DNA of 64,000 nt from Monocercomonoides exilis (lineage: Eukaryota > Preaxostyla > Oxymonadida > Polymastigidae): assembly GCA_001643675.2 (NCBI GenBank), contig LSRY02000010.1:527501-591500 (forward strand), written 5' to 3'. Made by a program: the position numbers and the translations under genes. The number at the start of each line of letters is the position of its first letter. Within the stretch, counting starts at the first letter, position 1. This document shows positions 10,490 through 20,392 of the stretch, piece after piece. The notes under the pieces were generated by a model. It was not told the origin of the DNA. It ran no database searches and was given only the letters and a program-made list of their open reading frames with translations.

Positions 10490-11350
10490 ACAAATTGCGC
10501 AAGGTTAATCACAACGTTAAGTTTCATTCAGAAACTCGTTTTTTTCGGATTTTTTGTGATAGAATGATTTAATATAATATTACAAAACATGCTAGGTGTG
10601 AATTTTTCATTTTTGAAAAACTTTTTTTCCAAGAAAAAAAATAAAATTTCGAAAATATAATGGTTTTGATCAAACTAATTTCAAATAATAATAATAAAAA
10701 TCAACTTTTTTTAAAAATTGTTTAAAATTTTTAATGGAATTTGGAACTTTCTTTTTTTATTTTCATAAAGAATGAAAGAAAAGGTTGCAATTTATTTTAA
10801 TATTTATTTTTTTGACCTTTCATCTTGCGCAATCATTGAAACACACGTTTTTTTGTGTGAAAAATTGATTTTTCTATTTAAACCCTAACCCTATTCATAA
10901 AAAATTAAAACAAATATTAAACGCAAACCCAAAACCTAATATTTCGATTCGAAGGAAAACCCTAAAGCAGAATGAAACCCGAGAAGTTCGTTTTTTCAAA
11001 GTTTTTTTCCTTAAAAACTTTCAAAACAATCAAATAAGAACTACTAACATCTTTAATTCACTTCATTTGAATCGAAAGATATTTTCTAACAAATTTATTT
11101 TATACCAACAATGTTATTTCCAAAAATCGTTCAATTTTCAAACAAATATTTTTGTAATTTGTTTGATCATAACCACAATATTTTCGAAAATTTTATTTCT
11201 TTCATTGAAAAAAAAGTATTCTAAAAATGGAAAATTCACCCCAGCATGTTTTATTTTTTGATATTAAATCATTCTATCACAAAAAATCGAAAAAAAAAAC
11301 TGGTTTCTGAATGTTACTTAAAGTTGTGACTCGCCTCAAATTTGCACAAA
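10490..11350. repeat. Imperfect inverted repeat, arms about 195 nt, fold-back element candidate
   Basis: The left arm (about 10490-10685) and right arm (about 11154-11350) are imperfect reverse complements. Shared landmarks include TTTTTTGTGATAGAATGATT on the left and its complement near 11265-11285, the AAACATGC block, and GATCAAAC near the inner ends. The spacer is about 470 nt. Several short gaps and mismatches show that the arms are not recent. A fold-back or large MITE-type DNA element is the simplest reading. I saw no open transposase and no clear target-site duplication. Confidence 0.65.
10884..10894. repeat. Short interstitial telomere-like motif (CCCTAACCCTA)
   Basis: Nearly two CCCTAA units occur here inside the spacer of the inverted repeat, with an isolated ACCCTAAA about 70 nt downstream. 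TTAGGG-type telomeres occur widely in eukaryotes. Two units can arise by chance, so this is a note rather than a telomere claim. Confidence 0.35.
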
Positions 11351-11395
11351 ATCATTGAACCTGCGTGTGTTAAATTTATTCATTTATCCAGAAAA

Positions 11396-11610
11396 AAATG
11401 ATGAAATGAAAAAGGAAGAAGAAGAAAAAGAGGGAGAGGAGGATGAGAAAGATTATAAGGAAGAATAAAATTAAAGGAAAAAGGAAAAGAGATAAGGATG
11501 ATGAAGAATAGAAAGAAACAATCAAAAAACAACAAGAAGAGAAAGGATTTGAAACTTCTCCTCCTCCTCTTTCTCATTCTCCTCTCTCCTCCATCACATC
11601 CATCTCATTT
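11396..11610. repeat. Purine tract followed by pyrimidine tract, hairpin potential
   Basis: About 11396-11560 is strongly purine-rich (runs such as GGAAGAAGAAGAAAAAGAGG). It is followed at about 11560-11610 by CTCCTCCTCCTCTTTCTC. Part of the second tract is complementary to part of the first (GAGGATGAGAAAG against CTTTCTCATTCTCCTC), so the two could fold together. It lies directly upstream of the broken coiled-coil gene. Confidence 0.5.
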
Positions 11611-12096
11611 CAGAACATCATTTTGTTCTGCCCCAATTTCTGGTCTTTGGCGCAGACACAGCAACAAAATGTGCTCCTTCTGATTAAAAATTTCCTCCAA
11701 AACATCCATTTGCTTCATCAACAACAGAAGAAACAGCAACAATTCCAGCAGCTTTTTAAACATTGTCCTGAAGTTTTCTCTTCAAACAATGTTTCTTTTG
11801 GAATGTGCTTGTTATCACATCCTTCTGTGATTTCTTCCATGCAAACACTTTCTCCATCAATATCATCTGTGTCGCATTCGCAATATGCACAACATATCGT
11901 GAACCAATCTTCTTTCATTTCATTGACAACTCATTTAAAGACTTTGCCATCAAGCAAAGCAAACTCACAAATGACAGAATAAAATTCTAAAATTTCTGAT
12001 TCTCAGCTGCATCAGCAGTAAAATAACAGACAGCAGCAACGACAACTAATTGCAAATACTTACGCAACACTTCAAAACAATCATTCTCCTTTTGAG
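11611..12096 (+). other. Q/S/T-rich open stretch in frame with the downstream coiled-coil gene, with two in-frame TAA codons
   Basis: Reading in the same frame as the gene at 12097, this stretch encodes Gln-rich, Ser/Thr-rich low-complexity sequence (QQQKKQQQFQQL and similar). It is interrupted only by TAA at 11980-11982 and TAA at 12019-12021. It contains no good ATG start of its own. It may be a decayed N-terminal part of the downstream gene or a CAA/CAG-rich leader. Confidence 0.35.
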
Positions 12097-13820
12097 ATGA
12101 CTTCACTTCAAAACAACAGTATATCTCCATCACCTGATTCATCTGCTTCTGCCTCTTCGCCTTTGTCAGTTTCATCGCCCGTCACTACTTTTTTAAATGT
12201 TGTAACGTCTTTCACTCCACACGATGCACCCATCTCTTTACCATCGCCTTCGAATTCACCATCAGTTGCACCAGCAAACGTCGATTCGACGCATCTTTGG
12301 ATGCTGGACACGATTGCCATTGGGAGGAAAGTGGTGTCGAAGCAGCTGCGGGACATGTGGCAGTGGGCGATCCAGAATGTGCTTGAAGGCGTGAGGAGGA
12401 AGCGGGAGAGCTGGAAATGGCAGCACATCAACAAGCAGCGAAGGAGCGACAGGTTGCGATATATGAAGGAGAGGGTGCGGTATCTGCGGGCGATGGAGCA
12501 GGAGACGCTGGACGAGGACATGAGAGACAGAATGAAGGAGTCCTTTGCAGAGATCTGGGGAATCGTGATGAACGAGCACTTCAGACGGAACAAGAGGAAT
12601 TAGGAGAATGAGAGGAAGAATTGGTCGGAGGGAAAGGCAGGAGATGACACATTGTTAACAAGATTGATAGAAGAAGACGACAACAAGAAGAAAAAAGGCA
12701 AAACAGAAGCGAAAGAGGCACAAGCAGATGACTCGAAGGACGAATTAGACACAAAAAACGACCGACTGTGGCAGCTTGCAGCAGGGCGAGTGAATGAAGG
12801 AGTGCGGATGGTAGAGAGAGGAAGGGAGATTCAGATGCAGCGAGAGAAAGAGCAGGAGAAGCAGAGAGAAGCAGCAATGGCAGCGAAGCAGAAGCAGCTG
12901 GAGATTGAAGAGCGATGGTTGCAGAGAAGAATGGAGCTGGAAAGGGAAGGGAAAGAAAACAAGGCGATTGAGAAGATTCTGAGGGACGAGCAGAAGAAAA
13001 TGGCAGATCAAGAAAAGCAGAAGCGGAAGGAGGAGGAGAAGATGCTTGCGGAGAAGCGAAAACAGGAAGAGGCTGAACAGAGCCGAATCCAATCTGAACA
13101 GAAAGAGGAAGAAGCACAAAGATTGCAGGATGAGAAGAAGTTTGCAGAGATTCGCGACAAGCTGAAGAAAGAGGCAGCAGCGAAGGAGGAGAAGAGGCGG
13201 CAGCGGCTGCTGAATGAGAAGCAGCTGGAGGCGCTGGGGTTGACAGTGGCTTCATTGAAGACGATGGCAGAGATTGAGGTGGCATACGAGTTTGCAGATG
13301 TGCAGTACTTTCGGGTGCTGGCGGATGCGCAGAAGAGAGCTGAGGACGAAATGCAGAGAGAGAGAAAGAGAGAAAAGGAAAGAGAGAAAGAGAGAGAAAG
13401 AGAATTAGCATTTAAAGAAGAGGAAGAAAAAGAAAGCGCAGAAAGCGCAAATGATTCATCTTTTAAGAATGAATCTTCTGACACTCCGTCTGTGCTTCTA
13501 TCTCCTTCTGCTTCTCAGTCAACACTTAATCGAGTTGAACTTCTTTCTTCAACACACGATGTTCCAATTAAGGATTCCATAATTCGCAACACCAACAAAC
13601 AGCAAAATCACCAAATAATCAGCCAATGAGATCAATTTCCACATATCCAGCATCTGCACCTCATTACTCAACATCAATTACTCCTTCGTATCCTTCTCCT
13701 CAATCTCTTGTGTTCATTTCACCATCTTCTCAGGCTTCGCTTTTATCAAATTCTGCTATTTCAACACAAAACAATCAATTTTTCCTCACTCATTCCATCT
13801 TCTTCTTATTCCTTATCTAA
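12097..13820 (+). pseudogene. Coiled-coil Q/E/K-rich protein gene with in-frame TAG and a terminal frame switch
   Basis: From ATG 12097 the frame encodes a Ser/Pro-rich leader. A charged region with WMLDTIAIGRKVV, MWQWAIQNVLEGV and many Arg residues follows (about residues 65-165), reaching TAG at 12601-12603. The same frame then continues without any stop for over 1,000 nt, from 12604 to TGA at 13627-13629. It encodes a long E/K/Q/R coiled coil (EKQREAAMAAKQKQLE, EEKMLAEKRKQEEAEQ), an ALGLTVASLKTMAEIEVAYEFADVQYF segment interrupting the coil, and a tract of alternating E, R and K. After the TGA another frame (13626-13820) is again S/P/Q-rich, suggesting a frameshift close to the end. I see no AT-rich intron that would remove the TAG. 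A recently broken gene is most likely; stop readthrough or a sequencing error is possible. I do not recognise the family. Confidence 0.55.
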
Positions 13821-14066
13821 AAAAATGCTTTTTTAATCAAATTTTGCTTTTACTCATCAACTTTCATTTGTATTTGAAATGAGGGCAAGACCTGAAGATA
13901 TGGGAACGTCTGGAATAAGTTGATTTCTGTTTTATTTGATTGATAATTAATTATAATGTAATTATTATCTCCAAAAAACATGCGGAAAGTGGTCAAAAAT
14001 ATAATTTTTATTTTTTGAAAAAATGTCTTTTTCAAGTATTTATGGGTTTGATCAAAAGATCATCAA

Positions 14067-15386
14067 ATGTCTTTGCCACAAAGAATGTTCACAAAAACAC
14101 CTATTTGTGAACTCAACGATAAATTTTCTGATGAAATGAGTGCTTGGAAATGGTATTTCGAAAATGTGCTGGAAGGAGAAGCTCCTGAATGCAGACATGA
14201 TAAATGCAAAATGATATTCACATCCGGAGGCAAATATTACAAATATTGGAGATGCGGAAAATGTGGCAAAAAACAGTCAGTTTTTAAAAACACATCTTTG
14301 GAAAATTCAAAAATACCGCTGAGAAAGTTTTTGATGATTGTTTTATATTATTTCATTGGTATATCAGCCGCACACATTGGTGAACTGCTTGAATAAGAAA
14401 AATCACAATTCATAATTGGACGAATGTTATTCGAGTCAGATGCACATCAATATGGGTGATTCTTTTTGAAAAGTCGCCAACGTTTTATTTTCAAATAGAA
14501 AATTATTTTCAAATTTTGCCCAAATATCTGCTTTCACTCACGAATCTTCTTTAGAATGTGTGAAATTGCATGATCCAGAAATAGATTGCATATAAGAGAA
14601 GTTTGTTGAATGTTAACAAAAATTTGAGCGAAATTTGAAAATTTTGATTTGTTTGTAAATTAAACATTTGCGACATTTCAAAAAGAATTACCCATATGGA
14701 ACGAAAATCAAGCCATCATAGGATGGCCTGGAAGAATTGTGGAGATTAATGAAGTTGTTTGGATGTGCAGAAAGAATGGGCAAAGTATAAAGAACAGTCA
14801 AATTTGTATATTTGGAGACGTGGAAAGGAAACCAGAGGGGGGCTCAGGAAAGAACTTTGTGATGATTGTACCAAATAGGAAGGCTGAGACATTGGTTCCA
14901 ATAATCCGAGACAAAATTCTTCCTGGAACTCGGATTATGAGCGATGAATGGAAGGCTTATGCTAGATTGAAGGATTATGGTTACGCTAATGATACTGTCT
15001 GTCACAAGCGAGAATTCAAAAACAAAATTACACATGAATGAACAAACACTGTCGAAGGTCTGTGGATGAATTTACGAAAATTTTTTAAAAGAACTGGATA
15101 CAGAGAAAAGTATCTTGGGGACTATTTATCTATGTGGCTGGTCAGAAGAAATTTGCAAATTCAATTTGAGGAATTAATAAAGGAAATCGTCTTCGATTTA
15201 ACGGAAAAAGAAAACGAATTGGAAGAATCTGAAAGCGAAGAAAGTGACTCGACAGAATCAGAGCTAGAATCTGATGTATTAGATGAAAATGACATTCTTC
15301 AAATGACAGAATATGAAGAATCAGATTCACTTGGAGCTGGGGACTGTGCAAGTGCATCAGAATTTGACCCCATGGAAGTTGATTAA
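14067..15386 (+). pseudogene. Merlin/ISXO2-like DDE transposase pseudogene
   Basis: The first part (from ATG 14067) has the N-terminal zinc-ribbon-like region expected for this family: ECRHDKCK, then WRCGKCGKKQSVF, then IPLRKFLMIVLYYFIG. After a TAA at 14394 the frame continues (GRMLFESDAHQY) until a small element interrupts it at 14454. Downstream, GWPGRIVEINEVVW corresponds to the first catalytic block, usually VEIDE, here with Asn in place of the first Asp. MSDEWKAYARL carries the second Asp, and TVEGLWMNLRKFF the catalytic Glu. A TGA at 15039-15041 separates the last two. The C-terminus is a Glu/Ser/Asp-rich tail of unusual acidity. The two halves are also one base out of frame after removing the insertion. 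The gene is therefore dead several times over. Confidence 0.85.
14454..14693. mobile_element. 240-nt MITE inserted in the Merlin transposase
   Basis: The ends are inverted repeats: GGGTGATTCTTTTTGAAAAG at the left and, read on the other strand, GGGTAATTCTTTTTGAAATG at the right, both followed by TCGC. The bases ATAT stand on both sides and look like a 4-bp target-site duplication. The interior is AT-rich and non-coding. Its insertion postdates the transposase reading frame. Confidence 0.75.
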
Positions 15387-15481
15387 TTTTTTTTTTGATA
15401 TTCTTTTTTTTAAAAATTCATTCACCCATTTTTTCCTCAATTTTTCATTTTTTGTTTTTGACTTTTTTGTCAACTTCCGCA

Positions 15482-16068
15482 CATCTCTGATACATGAAAA
15501 CATGATATATATTATTAACATTCCTCATATATTATTTTCACAGAAAATTGGCCATTCCCATATAATGCGGTCTTGCCGAAATGAGCTTTTTCAATTATGT
15601 TAAAGGAAACTGGATGCAGTCCATTGACAGCGATGAATAAAGATCACTAAAAGATTTACAAATAATGGAACAGACAGATGAAAACAAATTCAAACATCAC
15701 AGCTTCAAAATTAACAATTTCATATTTTTTCGAATGTCTGAACATGAACTGAACACTTTCTTGGATCAGTTAAATATATTTATGTTTCAATTTTTTTATT
15801 TGTTTTTGGTATGATTGAAACATTTTCGTGTTTTCATTTCATCTTCCAATGTTAAAAATATTCGTTTTGCTTTCAATAATTCTTGTTTTAGCTTTCTCCT
15901 TTCGTAATTGAAGTTTTATAAAAAAGAATATTCTGAACAAGATAAATTCAATTATTCCTTCATGTGAAAATATATTTTTATCTAATTTTCAAGAAAGAAA
16001 GAAACTCAGAAACAAGCAAAAAAATATTAGAAATATTAAATTCTTTATGAATTTTTTATTTTTTTTCG

Positions 16069-16121
<53 letters not shown>

Positions 16122-16225
16122 ACTTTCAAATAACATTCAATTGACAGTTTTAACGCCATTTTGTCAAATGATACAAAAAGAAAAATTGAAAATCTCGTAT
16201 CCAAAACCTAATATATTTCGTTTCT
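15482..16225. other. AT-rich intergenic region
   Basis: No gene is visible. The stretch holds a 52-nt poly(A) tract (listed separately) and lies downstream of the minus-strand gene that ends at 16226. Confidence 0.6.
16069..16120. repeat. Poly(A) tract, 52 nt
   Basis: An uninterrupted run of A follows a T-rich run that ends in CG. No retroposed sequence can be identified next to it, so I treat it as a homopolymer tract. Confidence 0.9.
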
Positions 16226-17709
16226 TCAAATATTCACAAAATAATCTGAAATATCTAATGACAATTGATCATAACATTTTCTGCTAAGAAAAGGAAGTAT
16301 TTCTTGAAAGCTTACGATGACATCTTCATATCCTTCTTCTTCCATCTTTTCAATCACTTTCTTTTTCATGATCTTTCTTTCCTCTTTTCCCTTTTCATCA
16401 TTCGCTTCATCTTTCAATCTCTCTGAAATCTCAAGCATATATTTCAGGCTGTCAAGTGCAATATCGTAATTCAGCATCGATTGTTGAATCTCCCCCAAAA
16501 CAGCATCTGCAGCTCCTCCATTCAATAAATCTTCAACTTTCACAACTTTATTTTCTGTGGCTAATTTAAATGAATAAATGCAGTAAAAACATATTTCTCC
16601 ATTATCCTCTTTTGCTGCTCGAAATACCCTTGCAATGCTGTCGATTAGTCCAACATATTCTTCATTCCAAAATTTGCACTTGAAAAAACAAAAGAACAAT
16701 ATTTGCAACCATCTCAACAAAACAAGCTCTTCTTTCGCTTCTTTTCCTCTTCTTTTCTCTTTTCTCTCTCTCTTCCAATCATCACACTTTGAAAGCTCTT
16801 CCAATTCTCTTCTTGCTTCTTTCACAAGATGCAGCTCATTCATTATTATTGTTTCCAAGTCTTTGTTGGAAGATGACATGAAGATCAAAAATTGAAAAGC
16901 AGACTGATAGGCAAGTCGTGTCAGGTTGCGATGCTCCTGATGATATTTTATAATTTCTTTGATCTCACTCAAATACAATTCTTCTGGAATTTTCTGAACG
17001 AAAAATATAAATAAAAAGCAATTAATAAAACAAAATACTTTGGCAAATCATCAAACAAATCAACAAAGCACACGTTCCATTTTCCAACATAGGATAATGT
17101 GAACAAAGCCGTTTCCACTTCCTTTTGATTTTCCTCACTTTTCTCTTTGCTCGATGCAACTTTTACAAGGCGAGGTACACAAATCGACAACAATTCCAAA
17201 GAAAAAACAAAGTCAAGCAAAAGATAACACTCATAAAGATCAGTTAGGAGATTTTCATTTCTCTCTTCCTTTTTCTTCTCATTTTCTTCAAAAATCATCC
17301 TTTTAATTCTAATGCACAACGATGGATTCTCCAAAGAACTAATAAAAATCATTTTTAACGCTATGCAATATCCAACATGCTTCAGCAGCAAAATTGCATT
17401 TTTCGTTGGCATTTTCTTTTCTTCAATCATTTTTTCAACTTTTTTGGACAGCTCTGTCTTGAAAATGGATTTTAATTCTTCTTTTTTCATTTCATCAATT
17501 ATTTTATTTATTTCAAGGATTCTAACTTTCTGTTCAATTTCATCGCAATCTTCAAGCTCAGAAAACAATTCTTCAATAAAAAAGTAAAAAAGAAATCCAA
17601 TCAACAAGAGTTCTGTTAAACAACTGATACAAACCTGTGAACTTTTTTGTGTTGTCCATCTCCTTTGCATATTATATTTTTTGAAAAATTGCACAAGAAA
17701 GCATGCCAT
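16226..17709 (-). CDS. Probable oxymonad-specific family protein (481 aa, two exons)
   Basis: The first in-frame ATG is at 17709; an open GTG upstream was rejected. Exon 1 is 17709-17032 and exon 2 is 16993-16226, ending in TGA. The 38-nt intron (16994-17031) starts GTTTTATT and ends TTCAG, and joins ...LPKYF to KIPEELYL in phase 0. The protein is helical and charged, with EINKIIDEMKKEELKSIF, EKMIEEKKM.TKNAILLLKHVGYC, LLSICVP, YLSEIKEIIKYHQEHRNLT, and a C-terminal KMEEEGYEDVIVSF...LSLDISDYFVNI. From memory these phrases recur in a large set of uncharacterised oxymonad proteins. It could be an armadillo- or HEAT-like helical scaffold, but no function is known to me. A second, N-terminal intron just after residue 25 is conceivable, because the segment around CISCLTELLLIGFLFYFF is unlike the rest, but the frame is open throughout. 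Confidence 0.75.
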
Positions 17710-17721
17710 TTTGATATTCAC

Positions 17722-20392
17722 ATTGAAAGATCATATGTTTGGATTGAAGAAATTAGAAAAAAACATAAATTCTAAAAGACAATAGAAACAATTGCGTTCG
17801 CACCGTTCTATCTCGTGTTGCCATTTTCGATTTGTAATTCCAAAGATAAAGAACGCTTTGTTTTTTTTAGTTTGTTGTTATGGAGGTTTTGATCAATTGG
17901 GATATTTCGATTTGGAATATCCGTTTACGAAATGAGAGTTCAATTAATGAACATCCTCTATAGAATAAGAAACATTATTTCCCATGATGACAGCTGGAGA
18001 TGATGGAGATGCATTGATTATGAAATTCTTTCTGATTATTTGATAAATTGGACGGCCAAGGAAATGCAACAATTTTGTTTATGGACGAAAAAAAATGCAT
18101 GTGTGTAATTTTTATTGCTTTATTGATTGTGAAGATATTTCCATCTGTATCCTCTCCAAAGTGCAGGAATCCGAATTATTGTTGAAATGGCCAATCTCCA
18201 CTTTGTGGAGCAACACGATGAGAATGGAGCATATTATTATATAGCCATTGGGAAATAAATGAAGTTTCGCAAGATACATGATTTTCATAAAATTTTATTT
18301 GGTGCAAGAGATGAAAACAAATTCAACTGATATTTTGTTGAATGAAGACAAAAGAGGAAGGAATTCTGACAAAAGATGAACAACTGAAATTATATAGCAT
18401 TTTGGAACGCAAGGAAGTGGAGCTGTTTTTGGATAAGGAAAGCAACTGAAAATATGGAAAGCAAGATATTTATCACAAAAAAAGGCAAGAATTCAATGAA
18501 AAAAATGAGACTACCAAAACGTCATAAATATTTTTGGCTTGCATATTTCTCTGACTGCGCTAAGCAGACATGGAAAGCGACGAATTTCTATTTCTGATTC
18601 CGCTTTTGCTTCAAAAGAGTGGAGAAACGCCATCGAAGAGATAACCTATTATAGAACATTTGTTGGTAATCGCACAACATTCAGACAAAACGCTTTTGAA
18701 TTTCATTCTTCAAAGAGACAGCCATTTTGAGTGAGCAAGGAGATTATCATTCGAAGTTTGCTTTCTTCGACGCCACAGGCAACTACAGAAAAATACAGAA
18801 TATTTGTGATCAGCCTCTTCAAGCGCAGCCATCCAGATATTTTATTGTTATGTTCCATTTGTGTGGCATTGATGCGGAGTTGATTTGTGGGGACTTTGTT
18901 GCTTCGTTTTGAGTGTACTGATGTGCTTGCAGAAGTTGGACAAGACGGCCATGTTTTCTCAGTCGAACATTGAGAGTGGGCAATTTCTCTTGCAGCTGTT
19001 TAATATATAAATTTCTGATTGTTATGCTGTTGGCCTGTGTTTATCTTGCATTGCGGCTTTGATAAGAAATGGTTTTTTAAAAAATGGAGAATTTCGTCAG
19101 ATGTTGCTTTCAACCGAACATATTTTCTGGAGCTGATTAAGTTCACTCTGCTGCTCATGTGCAGATAAGTCGACTGATCTATCGATGCATTCCTTCATTT
19201 TCTTGACACGTTGTAGTAATTATTGAAGCAGTGGTATTTTTTAAATATGAGAGTGCTTCTGCAGCGCGTGGTAGCTAATGCAACGAGACGAGGAATTCAA
19301 TTTGTCAGTGGGAATCAGCGGCGGTTGTGCAAGAAAAGCAAAAGAATGCTCAGATCAGATACAGAATAAGGGAGATATTTGTTGTTGCAGCAGAACTGTG
19401 GAGGAAGGAAACGAACGAGAACTTAAGAAGGAGGAAGGAGGCAAATGAAAATAAACAAAGAAAAAGGAGTGGAAAAAGAGGAAGAGGAAGAAGATAAATT
19501 TGATCGATTCGAATGAACTGCAAAGACTGCCTTCTCAAAAGAAATGCTTGAAAAAGAGTTGAAGAAAGAGCAAAAGAAGAAATAGAATCTGAAAGAGAAA
19601 TGGAATGAAATGAATTCAATGATGCTCTTTGGACGAGCTGAACGACAAAGGCGAACAAAGTTCATCTGCAGAAAAAGCAGACGTATTAACTGCATCGAAT
19701 TTCACAATGGTAATCAATAACAACAACAGATGGAAGATTCATTCTTTGTTTCAATTAAAGAATTTGATGGACTTTCAAACAACAATTCTCAAATGTGTCC
19801 CATCAGCAAAAATAAAATATCATCAATGAAGATATTGAAAAAGAAAGAAGAAAATATGTTATCCGCAAAAATTCAACTTTTGCAGAAATCACTCTGAGAA
19901 TGAAGCTCAGAATTATAAAAACGGTTGAATTGAATAAAAAACTTTGATTATTTTTTTCTTATTTTTTTCAATGAATTGCTCATAAAAATTCCTCAAAAGC
20001 ACACGCACACACATTCCATTCCAACGTTTAAGCAGAAGATTGTTCGATCAGTGATTCTGTAATTACCATTTCCACTGCTTATCATTGCTTCTTTCTCCTC
20101 CAGGCTTTTTCTTGAATAAATATTTAACTTTCAGTGTTACCTCTTGTTTCATTAATCAAATCATTGCTATTCATTTGACTTTCTTTTTCAAACAAAAGCT
20201 GTTTTGCTCCAAATTATCTTTTTTTCTGTCTTTTGAACATAAAAAAAAGGAATTTCAGAAGTTTTGATGTCATGATTTAATATAACTGATTATTGTTGAT
20301 TGACATTTAAATATATATTCACTTGAATAATAGAATATTTCATATTTTGTTTTGTTACATGCTTTTTAATAAGATGACGATCATTTGCATTA
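17722..20392. other. Intergenic region with decayed coding-like fragments
   Basis: There is no confident gene. Short open pieces at 18539-18912 (two frames) and 19350-19830 have mixed, coding-like composition, but stops or frame changes come every few tens of codons, as in an old pseudogene. I do not recognise any family. The rest is AT-rich. Segmental duplication copy A begins at about 20393. Confidence 0.45.

Larger units (their letters stand above)
10088..11395. other. AT-rich intergenic region with a long inverted repeat
   Basis: There is no coding frame worth calling. The stretch is dominated by A/T runs and by the inverted repeat listed separately. A short open frame at 11067-11261 (64 residues, F/I/K-rich) looks like chance in AT-rich DNA. 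Confidence 0.6.
13981..15481 (+). mobile_element. Decayed Merlin / IS1016-type DNA transposon
   Basis: A broken ISXO2-like transposase lies between candidate terminal inverted repeats: TGCGGAAAGTGGTCAAAAA at 13981 and, on the other strand, TGCGGAAGTTGACAAAAA ending at 15481. The repeats match with one gap and two mismatches. The total length of about 1.5 kb, minus a 240-nt insertion, fits a small Merlin element. I found no convincing 8-9 bp target-site duplication, so the ends are tentative. Confidence 0.55.

Noticed and set aside
10884-10894. True telomere or chromosome end
   Set aside because: There are fewer than two full repeat units, inside continuous sequence with genes on both sides.
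11980-12603. Alternative genetic code (TAA/TAG = Gln) for the whole genome, suggested by stops in Q-rich sequence
   Set aside because: The giant protein and beta-helix protein A use many CAA/CAG codons and no TAA/TAG over more than 3,000 codons each. The lipid kinase and debranching enzyme also end in TAA exactly at their conserved C-termini.
16069-16120. Poly(A) tail of a retroposed transcript
   Set aside because: No gene-like sequence precedes it in sense orientation and no flanking direct repeats were seen.
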